From Microbotryum silenes-acaulis (Eukaryota; Basidiomycota; Microbotryomycetes; Microbotryales; Microbotryaceae), in the NCBI GenBank assembly GCA_003665825.1, contig QPFY01000012.1:1082136-1146135 (forward strand): a stretch of 64,000 bases of DNA. The letters run 5' to 3'. Made by a program: the position numbers and the translations under genes. How positions within the stretch are numbered: the stretch's first letter is position 1; every line of letters starts with the position of its first letter. This document shows, piece by piece, positions 48,461 through 64,000 of the stretch. The notes under the pieces are model-generated. The model saw nothing but the letters and a program-made list of their open reading frames with translations, had not been told where the DNA came from and did not search any database.

Positions 48461-51400
48461 ATGACAGCTCCACTGACGTCATTCGCGACCATCATGATCG
48501 TCTTCATCATCATCATCGCACTGTGCCACACCCTTGCAACCGCCCTCGCCCACGCAATCGGCCGTTACCGCATCATGACGCAACTTGACACGTCGCACCT
48601 GGACCCGACTGTGAGCGTGACAGTCCGGCCCAGCGTGAACGTCGTTGCACTCCTAGGTCGTCTGAACTCGAACCGGGAGCTTCACCTCCCCAACGACACC
48701 CTCGTACTCGACTCGGGCGCCTCCCACCACATGGTCAAGGACGCGTCTCTCTTCGACGTCTGGCACACTCGGTCGCACATCGCCGTTGATGGCGCTGGTG
48801 GATCACTCATGGCCCAAGGAACCGGCTCGATCACGATACGAACGTCGAAACAACGAACGATCAAGCTCTGCAACGTCTACTACGTTCCCGACCTTCCGGC
48901 CAACCTGATCTCGGTCATGCAGCTGCGCCGCGAGCGCATTTACACCCACTTTGGCAAGACCATCGAGCTCCGGTCACAAGGTCACCTCATAGGCGTCGCA
49001 TCCCTCATTGCGAACCAATTGTCGACACTGGACGCCACCCCAATCCGCTGTACACCGTCACCAGTTGCAGCCGCCGCCATCCCTCTCCTGACTCTGCATC
49101 AACGATTCGGCCACCTGTCCCTTCCCAACCTGCGAAGGGCAGTCTCGTCGGGTCAACTACAAGGTCAAACATGGACGTACTCGGCGGCCGAATGCAAGGC
49201 CTTCTCCTGCGACACCTGCAAAGCGGCAAAGGCAACCAGGAAACCTTTCCCAACATCGGACTCTCGCGCTTCGCAACCACTCGAACTGGTCCACTCCGAT
49301 GTCCTCACTCTGCCCAAACCAGCCACCGACGGGGAACGATATGTTGTCACCTTCATCGACAATTTCTCCCGAAAGACGTGGGTCAGCGCGCTGAGAAACA
49401 AGAGTCAAGTCTTCGACACCTTCCAACGTTGGCACACCATGATCGAACGCTCAACGGGCCTCAAGCTCCGCACGTTACGAACGGACAATGGCGGCGAATA
49501 CACGTCCAAAGCCTTCATTGAGTACTGCTCTCACCACGGCATTACCAGGCAGCTCACAATCCCGTACACCCCGGAGCAGAACGGCCGAGCCGAAAGGACA
49601 AACCGCACGATCATCGAGGGGACAATTGCCCTGCTCCAGCACTCGGGACTGCCCATGACACTCTGGCGAGAGGCCATCCGGTACGTTGTTGACACCAAGA
49701 ACCTCAGCCCGCACAGCGCCATCGACCACAAGATCCCGGATGCTGTCTGGTTTGGCAAACCTCCCAGCACGGCAAACCTGAGGGTATTCGGATGCCGCGC
49801 CTGGCACACCACCCCTCAGCACAAGCGGGCAAAACTCGACCCCAAGGCCAAACCATTCATCTTCGTTGGCATCGATAACAGATCGAAGGCCTGGACGCTT
49901 TACGACCCGGCCACAACTTCGTTCTTCCAGAGCCGCGACGTCCTATTCGATGAGAAAGTCTTCCCCGCTCGAGATGCCCCGATCGACCAACCGAAACCTC
50001 CCATGACGTCCACCACTGGCGACTGGACCTTTGTTGACGCTGCCCATGGCTCCCGCGCTGCACCACCTCCGTCCCTCCCGCCTGTCGTGCACGAAAATCG
50101 ATTTGCCGCGCTTGAGACCGACACGAGTGACGACGCAACGATCGACATGTCCGACGATGGTTTTGACACACCGTCCGACATATCCAGGGCTCAGTTCTCG
50201 CCATCACCTCCTGCGTCGGACGTGACCGACGACTCAGCCGACCCAATCGACTTCTTGTCATGCCCGTCTCGCGCCGCTGCCTTTGCCGCCACCACTACTG
50301 GTTCATCGGTCGTCGAACTCGAAGGGCCAACCAAGGACCCCCAAAATTGGTCGCAGGCGGTCAAGTCAGGTAAAGAGGAGATCTGGAGGCAAGCAGCAGC
50401 CGATGAGTTTCACTCCCTTGCCACCGAGTACAAATGCTTCACCCTGGTCAACTCCTCCTCACTGCCCCCCGGTGCCAAAGTCCTTGGATCCAGGTTCATC
50501 TTCCGCACCAAACGCGACCAACTTGGCAAGATCACTTCGCACAAGGGCCGGCTCGTTGCACAGGGATTCTCCCAGCGCCCAGGTATTGATTACGATGAGA
50601 CATTTGCTCCTGTTGCCAAGTTCACCTCAATACGGGCTCTCATCGCCCTGGCCGCCGCCAAGAAACTCCACGTCCATCAGGCCGACGTTGACAAGGCATA
50701 CCTCCACGGCGAGCTGAAGGAAGACCTCTACATGCGCGTCCCACAAGGTGTTGACATGCCCGGTAAAGTCCTCAAACTCCATCGATCGATCTACGGCCTC
50801 AAGCAGGCCGGCCGAGTCTGGAATGAGCACATTGACTTGACGCTGAAGAGCCTCAACTACCGCGCCACAGCCAAGGACCACTGCGTGTACGTACGACGCG
50901 ACGGCGACCAATACCACTACATCGCCCTCTACGTCGATGACTTGCTGATGGTCAGCCCTTCGGAGGACGAGATTGAGCGCATCCTCAACGGCCTGGAGCA
51001 AAAATACGGCATCAAGCGACTTGGCCCAGCCCAATACATCTTGGGGATCCAGATCAAACGACAGGCCGACAAGTCCATCATCCTGTCGCAGGAGGCGTAC
51101 ATCACAAGTATCCTCCGCAGATTTGGAATGTCAGACAGCAGCCCCGCCTCCACGCCCATGGCCCCAAACCGCCAGCTCGAGCATTCGCTCGCGGAACCGT
51201 CAAAGATCGCTCAGACGCGCTACATGCAGGCCATTGGGTGCCTCCTCTACGCCGCCACTGGTACTCGCCCAGACATCTCCTACGCCGTTGGATACCTCGC
51301 ACGTTTCTCTGCCAGTCCCACACCTGAACACTGGACCGCCATCAAGACCGTCTTTCGGTACTTATGCGGAACTGCACGCCTTGGCCTGCACTACAGCTCC

Positions 51401-51886
51401 GAGCAAGGCAAGTTCTCCGGCTTCACCGGTTACTCTGACGCAGACTGGGGAACCTGCACCACATCATCACGGTCAACCATGGGGTACAGCTTCCACCTGG
51501 CTGGCTCCGTTATCTCCTGGTCCTCCAAAGTGCAAAACCGAGTGGCCGACTCCACCACAGACGCCGAGTACCTCGCCCTCTCGCATGCCTCGAAGGAAGC
51601 TGGCCACCTCCAAGAACTACTTATGGAGCTGGGCATCGACACCCAAGCTCCCGTCCAACTTTACGGCGACAACCAAGGAGCACTGGCTCTCGCCAAGAAC
51701 CCCACCCTTCACCACCGGTCCCGACACATTCGCATTCGCGAACATTTCGTACGCGACCAGGTCAGGCTGGGCACCATTCGAGTCGACTATGTGGACACGA
51801 AAACCATGGTCGCCGATATCTTCACCAAGGCACTTGGGCCTTTAGTGTTCAAGGTTCATCGTGAGAACCTGGGTCTCCGAGGCTAA
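48461..51886 (+). CDS. copia A Pol polyprotein (protease-integrase-RT-RNase H), no Gag
   Basis: 1141 codons, uninterrupted. Protease DSGA at residues 84-87 (VLDSGASHHMV). Integrase zinc motif has H213, H218, C250, C253; catalytic D280, D342 and E378 with 35 residues between the last two (TDNGGEYTSK, PEQNGRAERTNRTI). RT includes the [10 protein letters not shown] block and YVDDLL at about residue 824. RNase H spans about 960-1120 ([46 protein letters not shown]). Residues 6-33 (TSFATIMIVFIIIIALCHTL...) are strongly hydrophobic. Neither gag core nor zinc knuckle precedes the protease, and only 32 bp separate LTR and ATG. A downstream Met at residue 39 is an alternative start that would skip the hydrophobic segment. 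Confidence 0.93.
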   Translation: MTAPLTSFATIMIVFIIIIALCHTLATALAHAIGRYRIMTQLDTSHLDPTVSVTVRPSVNVVALLGRLNSNRELHLPNDTLVLDSGASHHMVKDASLFDVWHTRSHIAVDGAGGSLMAQGTGSITIRTSKQRTIKLCNVYYVPDLPANLISVMQLRRERIYTHFGKTIELRSQGHLIGVASLIANQLSTLDATPIRCTPSPVAAAAIPLLTLHQRFGHLSLPNLRRAVSSGQLQGQTWTYSAAECKAFSCDTCKAAKATRKPFPTSDSRASQPLELVHSDVLTLPKPATDGERYVVTFIDNFSRKTWVSALRNKSQVFDTFQRWHTMIERSTGLKLRTLRTDNGGEYTSKAFIEYCSHHGITRQLTIPYTPEQNGRAERTNRTIIEGTIALLQHSGLPMTLWREAIRYVVDTKNLSPHSAIDHKIPDAVWFGKPPSTANLRVFGCRAWHTTPQHKRAKLDPKAKPFIFVGIDNRSKAWTLYDPATTSFFQSRDVLFDEKVFPARDAPIDQPKPPMTSTTGDWTFVDAAHGSRAAPPPSLPPVVHENRFAALETDTSDDATIDMSDDGFDTPSDISRAQFSPSPPASDVTDDSADPIDFLSCPSRAAAFAATTTGSSVVELEGPTKDPQNWSQAVKSGKEEIWRQAAADEFHSLATEYKCFTLVNSSSLPPGAKVLGSRFIFRTKRDQLGKITSHKGRLVAQGFSQRPGIDYDETFAPVAKFTSIRALIALAAAKKLHVHQADVDKAYLHGELKEDLYMRVPQGVDMPGKVLKLHRSIYGLKQAGRVWNEHIDLTLKSLNYRATAKDHCVYVRRDGDQYHYIALYVDDLLMVSPSEDEIERILNGLEQKYGIKRLGPAQYILGIQIKRQADKSIILSQEAYITSILRRFGMSDSSPASTPMAPNRQLEHSLAEPSKIAQTRYMQAIGCLLYAATGTRPDISYAVGYLARFSASPTPEHWTAIKTVFRYLCGTARLGLHYSSEQGKFSGFTGYSDADWGTCTTSSRSTMGYSFHLAGSVISWSSKVQNRVADSTTDAEYLALSHASKEAGHLQELLMELGIDTQAPVQLYGDNQGALALAKNPTLHHRSRHIRIREHFVRDQVRLGTIRVDYVDTKTMVADIFTKALGPLVFKVHRENLGLRG

Positions 51887-51889
51887 GTA

Positions 51890-51908
51890 AGCTTCGAGCG
51901 AGGGGGGG
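51890..51908 (+). promoter_or_regulatory. polypurine tract of copia A
   Basis: gcgagggggg immediately before the 3' LTR TG, the expected plus-strand primer site. Confidence 0.7.
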
Positions 51909-52478
<570 letters not shown>

Positions 52479-53659
52479 TGTTGAATTGCATTCTGTCAAG
52501 CCTTCGAACACTTCGACATCGGACCGCCGTTTGACGGACTTGCCCGCCTTTCGCCTCGGCGCCTCGCTCCGCGCGCCTTCGCCTCCGCAAGCCTCCACCG
52601 CGCCCCCTGTCCCTCGAGCCTCGCTGCATGATCCTCGCACCCGGCCTCGTCCCTCGACCGATGTGCACCGTTCGTCAACTTGTCCACATCCCGGTCCGTC
52701 TGCCCGTCGTTGCCAGCTTTGCCTGCTCTGCCATGCTCGCCACCACGCGCCTTTGCCTCTTGGCACTTTCACCTCGGCGCCTTTTTCGCCGCCGCGCGCC
52801 TTCGCCTCGGCGCCTTCGCCTTCGCAGCCAAGCCGCCCCCTTGTTCACCGCCCAGTTTTCGCCTCGGCGCCTCTTTCGCCGCCGCGCGCCTTCGCCTCGG
52901 CGCCTTCGCCCTCGCTGCCAAGCCGCCCCCAGTCTTTCGCCTTGGCGCCGTCGCCTTCGCCGCCAAGCCGCCCCCCTCCAGTCTTTCGCCTAGGCGCCTT
53001 CGCCTTCGCAGCCAAGCCGCCCCTTGTCTCCGCCTCCGCGCCAGCCTGCTCAACTCACGCTCGCGCGCCGCCGCCTCCACGCCGGGACTTAGTCAGTCCG
53101 CACTCTCCAGCCTAGCCGAGCCAACGCCTCCGCCTCGCCACAGCCAGTTTGCCACCGCCGACCTCATGACCCATCGGCCATGCAGAACATCGCCCACTCA
53201 TGATGCCCGCGGTTCGCAACCTGAAGCCTGTCGTCACGGATCGCCTCACTCAACAACTCTGGATCGTGTAGATAAGTTTCCCCTCGTGTCCGTCGTCCAA
53301 CACGGCACCCCTCAGAGCCTCGATGGTCCACTTGGAGTTCGGTCTTGAAGCTTCGCATTGTGTTAGCCCAGTTTGTCTTAGCGCGGCCCTTTGCTGGAAC
53401 CTCACCCGACTCGCGCGCCCTCGCGCCTCTCTTCCTCTTCTCTACCGCTTCCCAACATTAGCTAGACAGCTAATCTTCGGTAGAGAACAGAGAACAGATC
53501 GCCCAGCCGCACCGCGTCCGTCTCGTCAGACCGCGCCTGTGCCGCCGCACGACCTCTCCGCCCGGACCGTCCGTCGCAACCTTGCCACGTCGACGCTCCT
53601 ACAGTAGCCCTAGCGGTCGCTACGCCAACCTCCCAAGGTCCTGCAGCCTACATTCAACA
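52479..53659 (+). mobile_element. solo LTR, family L, copy 2
   Basis: Starts TGTTGAATTGCATTCTGTC and ends CTACATTCAACA (inverted ends TGTTGAAT/ATTCAACA). 1181 bp; longer than copy 3 because of a GC-rich minisatellite at about 52765-53040 (words cgccttcgcctcggcgcc and gcagccaagccgccccc). Flanks are RT N-part on the left and RNase H on the right, with no matching target duplication (gacgg vs aaaca). Confidence 0.75.
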
Positions 53660-54245
53660 AAACACGTCCTTCGCTACCTTCGCGCCACGTACCGCGATGA
53701 GCTACTCTACGCCCGCGGTCCAGCCAAAGTTACGGGTGTGGTTGGTTATTCCGATGCGAACTGGGGTGCCTGCGTCGACACGTCCATCTCCACAATGGGC
53801 TTTGTCTTTTACTTGGCTGGTTCCGCCGTCTCTTGGTCATCGAAGCGTCAGACTCGGGTGGCGGATTCCACCACTGATGCCGAATACCTCGCCTTGTCGC
53901 ACGCTGGTAAGGAAGCGATTTACCTTACGCAACTCCTCTCCGAGCTCCACGTTCGCCCGATCGATGCAGCTCACATCTTCACCGACAACGAGGCCGCGGC
54001 CGCCGTCGCTCACGACCCCGTTCGCACCTCCGGCACTCGACACATACGCCTCCGCGAGCATTTTGTCCGCGACATGGTCAACCGAGGCGATATCTCCCTC
54101 TCACACGTTGGCACAGCGAACATGGTTGCGGACCTATTCACCAAAGCGCTGGGTCCCAAGATTTTTGGTATACATTGCTATGCTCTAGGCCTCCGGACGC
54201 GGCACCCACGGCTCAAGTCTACCTCGCGTTCGCGTGGGGGGGGGG

Positions 54246-54250
<5 letters not shown>
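53660..54250 (+). pseudogene. copia family D RNase H fragment with 3' end
   Basis: [20 protein letters not shown] to the natural C-terminus [12 protein letters not shown], nearly identical to the minus-strand element at 59511. It ends in a G-rich polypurine tract that leads into LTR M. Start cut by solo LTR L2. Confidence 0.85.
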
Positions 54251-55467
<1,217 letters not shown>

Positions 55468-56206
55468 TCAAGGTCGCCATGAAGGTAGGCTTTGTCGATG
55501 TCCGCCTGGTGCACATGCAGGCCGTTGGCGGCCGCCAGCGCGAGGAGTGAGCGTATCGAGGAGAAGCGTGCGACCGGTGCAAACGTTTCGTTGAAGTCGA
55601 TGCCGTCGCGTTGCCGATTGCCCTGCGCCACGAGCCGTGCCTTGTGTCCAGTGACTTCGCCGAGTGCATTCCATTTCGTCTTCCAGACGAACTTGGATGT
55701 GACGATGGTCGCACCCGCCGGCACCGTGGACCAGTCCTTGATAGTGAAGACCTTGAAGTCGTCGCGCATGGAGGTGAACTCGTCGTTGGCGGCTTTGGCC
55801 CACACTTCACGCTTGTCGCTCGACATCGCCTCGCACCAGGTCTGTGGGTCGCTCGTGATGGACTTGACTGGCTGAATGGCCTCCGCGTCAGAGGTGTCGT
55901 CGTCGGTTGCAATGAACGCGCGGTGATGTTGGGTGAGGAAATCGATTTCGTCCGGCGATTCGTCGCGAGGATGGCGCCCAATGAGGTCGAGTTTGTCGGG
56001 CGACTCCTCAGCCGATGCGGCCTCGCGGTACGTGCTGAAGTCCGGGCGGTGCATGTCCAGTAGGTCGAGGCGAACCTGGGGCTGTGAGCCAATGAGGTCG
56101 AGAGGATCGGCGGAGTCTTCAGAGTCGGTTGGTAAGGCCGAGGGTGACGATGACGCAGCCAACGACGGTGAGAGCGCAGGCGACGGTGACGAGGACGATT
56201 TGGCAT

Positions 56207-56312
56207 CTGTGGAGTTAAGTAAGGTTCCGCCAGTGTACCCTGGGGCCACGTCAACGGCGCTCATGGCAGAATCATCAAGGGGGGATGAGACGTCCATGTG
56301 CGCCGACCTTAC
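56207..56312 (-). other. conserved 106-nt intron-like block between integrase and RT (copy 1)
   Basis: Minus strand: gtaaggtcggcgcacatgg at the 5' end, cttaactccacag at the 3' end. Removal joins ...DPT to NAKSS. Unspliced, the integrase frame stops within about 14 codons. 101 of 106 positions match the block at 61447-61552. It also contains an ATG opening the RT frame (MDVSS). Confidence 0.6.
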
Positions 56313-56314
56313 TA

Positions 56315-59510
<3,196 letters not shown>

Positions 59511-59515
<5 letters not shown>

Positions 59516-62500
59516 CCCCCCCCCCACGCGAACGCGAGGTAGACTTGAGCCGTGGGTGCCGCGTCCGGAGGCCTAGAGCATAGCAATGTATACCAAAAAT
59601 CTTGGGACCCAGCGCTTTGGTGAATAGGTCCGCAACCATGTCCGCTGTGCCAACGTGTGAGAGGGAGATATCGCCTCGGTTGACCATGTCGCGGACAAAA
59701 TGCTCGCGGAGGCGTATGTGTCGAGTGCCGGAGGTGCGAACGGGGTCGTGAGCGACGGCGGCCGCGGCCTCGTTGTCGGTGAAGATGTGAGCTGCATCGA
59801 TCGGGCGAACGTGGAGCTCGGAGAGGAGTTGCGTAAGGTAAATCGCTTCCTTACCAGCGTGCGACAAGGCGAGGTATTCGGCATCAGTGGTGGAATCCGC
59901 CACCCGAGTCTGACGCTTCGATGACCAAGAGACGGCGGAGCCGGCCAAGTAAAAGACGAAGCCCATTGTGGAGATGGACGTGTCGACGCAGGCACCCCAG
60001 TTCGCATCGGAATACCCAACCACACCCGTAACTTTGGCTGGACCGCGGGCGTAGAGTAGCTCATCGCGGTACGTGGCGCGAAGGTAGCGAAGGACGTGTT
60101 TGACGGCAATCCAATGACGGCGGCCAGGGTTGTTGGCGAACCGGGACAAGTACGAGACGGCGAAGGCAATGTCGGGTCGAGTGCCAAGGGAAATGTACAG
60201 GAGGGAGCCAATGGCTTGTAGGTACCACGATCGAATGCGCTCCGTTCCTTGACCCGGAACTGCCGTGAGCGAGAGGCCGGGCGTCATTGGCACCGTAGCG
60301 CCGCGTGTCGTGGTGTCGAAGTGAAACCGGGCGAGCACGTCCATGATGTAGCGTTCCTGGGATAGGGCAATGGAGCCGTCGTCCAGGCGGCGGATTTGGA
60401 TGCCGAGGATGTATTCCGCGGGGCCGAGTCGTTTGACGCCGTATCGTTGTTCGAGGCCGGAGATGACGCGTTCGATCTCGTCGAGGGCGGGGCTGACAAT
60501 GAGGAGATCGTCGACATACAAGGCGATATAATGGGGCCGTTGCTGATCATCAATGTGAGAGTAAATGCAGTGATCAGTGCCCGTTGCCTTGTACCCGAGA
60601 CTCCTGAGTGATGTGTCAATGTGGCGATTCCAGATGCGACCGGCCTGCTTGAGACCGTAGATTGAGCGCCGCAGGCGGAGAATCTTATCACTTGGGAAGT
60701 CGAAACCTCGTGGCGTCGTCATCCAGATATCGTGATCGAGCTCGCCGTGGAGGTAAGCCTTGTCGATGTCGGCCTGATGAACGTGGTAACCATTGGCAGC
60801 GGCGAGGGCAAGGAGGCAGCGAATGGAGGAGAACCGGGCGACGGGTGCGAAAGTCTCCGAGAAGTCGATGCCGTCGCGTTGTCGGTTACCTTGCGCTACG
60901 AGACGTGCCTTGTGCCCCGTGACTTCGCCGCGTGCGTCGCGTTTGGTCTTCCAGACGAACTTGGAGGTGACGATAGTGGCGCCCGGTGGTACGGAGGATC
61001 GAGGCTCGATGGTGAACACCTTGAAGTCGTCGCGCATGGCGGTGAACTCGGCGGCGGCAGCCTGAGCCCAGATGTCGTGCTCGTCGCTGGACATTGCTTC
61101 GCGCCAGGTCTGAGGATCGCTAGTAATCGACTTGACGGGCTCGATGGCGTCGAGGTGGGGTCGTCGTCGTCTGTGGCGATGAAGGCGCGGTGGTGGCGAG
61201 AGAGGAAATCGATCTCATCAGGGGAGTCGTCATCGGAGGGCTGTTCAGCGGGGGCAATGGCGGGTGCGGGCGTCACCAGGGTGTCGTCGTCGGATCGATG
61301 TACGTCCATCAGGTTGAGGCGAACCGCGGTGTTGGAGTTGAGGAGGTCAAGCGGGTCGTCCGAGTCATCGAGGGACGGTCCTCCGGCCGAGGACGTGGCG
61401 GGCGACGAAAGCGGGACAAGCGACGGGGACGGCGAGGGGCTGATATCTGTAGAATTAAGTAAGGATCCGCCAGTGTACCCTGGGGCCACGTCAACGGCGC
61501 TCATGGCAGAATCATCAAGAGAGGATGAGACGTCCATGTGCGCCGACCTTACTAGTGGGGTCCTCGTCTTGACGGCGGGGCGGCGTGTCGGCGGGAATGA
61601 CGAACTGGCGTTCGGTGTTGTCCACATCGACGGGCGTGTTGATTGGGAGGCCGGGGAAGTCGTCGTCGAGGAAGGTGGCATTTCGGCCAATCACAACCTT
61701 GTTGGTATAATGGTCGAAGAAACGGAAAGCCTTGGAGGCGAGGTCGTAACCGGTGAAGATCACGCGCGCGGCCTTGGGGTCGAGCTTGCTGCGAAGGTCC
61801 GGCGCGACCGTGAGCCAGGCCGCGCAGCCGAACGGGTGGAGGGCGGTGGTGGTGGTGCGTCGGCCGTTCCAAACGGATTCTGGAGTCTGTTTGGCCAAAG
61901 CTGAGTGTGAGCACCTGTTTTTGCAATAAACGAAGTACGCAGCCGCTTCATCCCAAAAGGTGGCCGGCAGATGGGAGTCAGCAAGGAGGGCGAGGATGCC
62001 CTCGACAATGGAGAGATTGACACGTTCGGCACGACCGTTTTGCTGAGGTGTGTAGGGGATAGAGTATTGACGACGAATGCCCCTGGACTTGCAGAACTCC
62101 GTGAATGCGTTCGATCGGTACTCCCCGCCGTTGTCAGTGCGAAGGGTTTTTAAACGCGCGTTCGTCTCTAACTCCACTTCGGCGAGCCAAGTCTGGAAGG
62201 TCGGGAAGACGTCGCTTTTGTGATCGATCGCGTATGCCCAGAGTTTGCGAGAGTGGTCGTCAAGAAATGTGACAAGGTAGCGCTTCCCGGTCAAGGACGG
62301 AGTGGGGAACGAAAGGACATCGCTGTGCACGAGGCCGAGTCTCTCGGGGGAATGCGACTCAGAGTCGGGAAAAGGAAGACGGTGGCCTTTGGAACCAAGG
62401 CAAGCATTGCAAACAAACTCCTCTACGTCTTTGTCACTGTACCCGGCCCCAAACCCGTCCAGCAAACCTGCGGCGATCATCTTCTGTATAGAGGATGGGG

Positions 62501-64000
62501 CAAGATGGCCGAGGCAGCGGTGAAGGGTAAGCAGGGGCACGGTAGACTCAGAACGCGAGAGAAGGGCAAGCTGCTGACACTTGGTGTGATCCGCGTCCAA
62601 AAGGTAGAGACCGTCGTTAACCCTGGTACCGTGAGCAATGGCCTGGCCGTCCTTGGCGATGTCGATGCCGTCGCTGGTGAAGGCGAGTCGAACGTCGGTC
62701 GTGTCGCAGAGGCGAGAAACAGAGAGGAGGTTGACGTGGAGGCCCGGCGTGTGCAGAACGCCACGCAGCGTGATCGGATGTCCGGTCTTGGCAACGAACG
62801 CTACGTCCCCCATACCAATGGCCGTGATACCGCCGGCGATGCCGCCGATCTTGGTGTGCGCCGTCTGGCGATAAGCCGTGAATAGAGAGCGATCGGCGAC
62901 CATGTGTGCCGTGGCGCCCGAGTCGACTACAAAGGCGTCAGTCGGGAGTTGCCGGCGAGCGCGAAATAGCCGATGTTAGGCTGTTGAGCGGCGGGGAGAC
63001 GTGTCGTCCTGGTTGTCGTCGCCGGTGTGTTTCTGTTCCCCGGTGTGCTTGCAGTCGAGGGCCCAGTGACCTTTCTGTGGCAGCGGCGGCAGGGGCGGCG
63101 GGCGGTGTGTCGCCCGTGAGGTGCAGTCGCGGTGGCCGGGGGCGCGGCAGGCGGGACAAGGGAGGCGGAGATGGCCGAGTGCGATGACGAGAGTCCCGCG
63201 AGCGAAGCTGGATGCGAATGCGATCCGTCAGCGTCGTGAGTTCCGGGAGGTCGCGTTGGTTGCGCTGCTCGTCCGTGAACGTGAGTCGGAAGCTGTCGAG
63301 GCAGGGTGGGACCATGGCGAGCACGTGAGTGGCGAGCACGTCGTTGAGCGAGGTTTGGCGTCGCGGATTTCCTGCGCGATCGACATGTATTCACGGAGCC
63401 ACGTGTCGTACGCCTCGACGGAGGCAGGCATCTTCCTGAAGTCCCAAAGGCGGGCGAACAACTCGAGGGTACGAGTGGCGTCGTCCGGTGCGAAACGAGC
63501 CTTGAGTGCGGCGAAGATGCGTGGTGCCGACAGGTCGTCGCTGGGGATGGTGTCGAGGGTGGCTGAGACGTCGGCTGAGTCGATCGAGCCAACGATGATT
63601 TCACGCGCGCGGCGTCGTCACGGGCGGCAAGCTGGTCGGCCGTCCACGTCGGGGGAATGACACCGTCAAGAACGTAACCACGGGCTTGATTTGGAAGCGC
63701 GAGACGGAGTTGACGTAACCAGTTTGTAAACGACTTAGGGCCGTCAAGGCGAGCGTGCTTGGGGAACACGACTTTGATGCGGTGCGGTGTTTGCCTGCGT
63801 GGCAGTGACGGGCGGGGCGGCGGCGCGGCAGGGGGCTGTGAGGCCTGTAGAGCGGCAAGCTGTGCCTGTAGCGTGGCGATTTGCACGCTGATCGAAGGGT
63901 CAGGGGAGCTGATTGTCCCTGGGGCGAAGGCGGGCGGGGGAGCTGTCCATGCTGCGATGGTGCGATGGGCTGGGCGGCTCGAGTGGCTGGGCTCGAGGGA
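59511..64000 (-). mobile_element. copia family D element, 3' part of element in window
   Basis: Runs off the right edge, so the 5' LTR is outside. From 63990 down: gag (PKHARLDGPKSFTNWLRQLR), a CG-slip frameshift near 63600, [20 protein letters not shown], and a zinc-knuckle region with frame breaks at 63180-62940. Protease [11 protein letters not shown] near 62925. Integrase follows ([39 protein letters not shown]). The 106-nt block is at 61552-61447. One frameshift lies near 61160. The intact RT/RNase H frame 61094-59511 has YVDDLL preserved and C-terminus [14 protein letters not shown] is intact, gag is not. Confidence 0.88.
61447..61552 (-). other. conserved 106-nt intron-like block between integrase and RT (copy 2)
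   Basis: gtaagg...cttaattctacag on the minus strand. Removing it fuses the integrase frame (..EDPT) with the RT frame (NISPSPS). Unspliced, integrase terminates at 61515. Same length and ends as at 56207-56312. Confidence 0.6.

Noticed and set aside
52680..53348. 222-codon Ala/Arg-rich plus-strand frame
   Set aside because: It lies inside solo LTR L2 and reflects translation of the GC-rich minisatellite.
60732..61904. 390-codon plus-strand open frame, and similar long opposite-strand frames in the copia region
   Set aside because: GC-rich codon bias of the minus-strand copia genes creates antisense open frames; no start context or motifs support them.

Overview
The window looks like a basidiomycete fungus nuclear contig. 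The evidence is densely intron-split genes with short GT-AG introns (about 70-190 nt), fungal-type housekeeping proteins, and a transposon load typical of fungi: Helitrons, a Tad/L1-like LINE, hAT, chromodomain Ty3/gypsy and several Ty1/copia lineages. The class within Basidiomycota cannot be decided from the sequence alone.

Layout. 1-5.7 kb is a Helitron graveyard: two or more decayed Rep/helicase fragments, two matching hairpin+CTAG 3' ends, and one LINE 3' tail. 5.8-22.8 kb is the gene-rich core. It holds PEX12 (+) converging on DBR1 (-), an unassigned minus-strand gene, CIA2 (+), COA8 (-), a LEM/HeH inner-nuclear-membrane protein of the Heh1/Src1/MAN1 type (+), a small single-pass membrane protein (-), a truncated LINE, and PER1 (+). 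A roughly 460-bp inverted-repeat element (MITE-like) lies between COA8 and HEH1. 23-37.7 kb is mixed: a LINE tail, a perfect 73-bp tandem duplication, a spliced hAT transposase, two multi-exon hypothetical genes, a 5-kb multi-exon gene of a fungal family related to transposon-borne proteins (motif LHVLLLGPVKYLW), and a third Helitron fragment. At 38.4-39.3 kb is the 5' part of NAA35/MAK10, cut off before transposon-rich sequence.

41-64 kb is a nested, rearranged retrotransposon cluster. It contains three gypsy integrase/chromodomain remnants, three copies of a ~1 kb solo-LTR family, and pieces of at least three related copia families. One copia element (48201-52136) is structurally complete and young: its 228-bp LTRs differ at one base, it has a primer site matching the anticodon region of initiator tRNA-Met, an intact 1141-codon Pol ORF and a polypurine tract. 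It has no gag, and the ORF starts instead with a hydrophobic segment.

Two other copia elements share a 106-nt block between integrase and reverse transcriptase. The block has GT...AG ends, is about 95% identical between the two copies while nearby coding DNA is visibly more diverged, and its removal would fuse two reading frames in both copies.

The housekeeping genes are functionally unrelated to each other (peroxisome import, lariat turnover, Fe-S assembly, cytochrome oxidase assembly, nuclear envelope, GPI remodelling, N-terminal acetylation). Their arrangement is ordinary gene packing, not a functional cluster.
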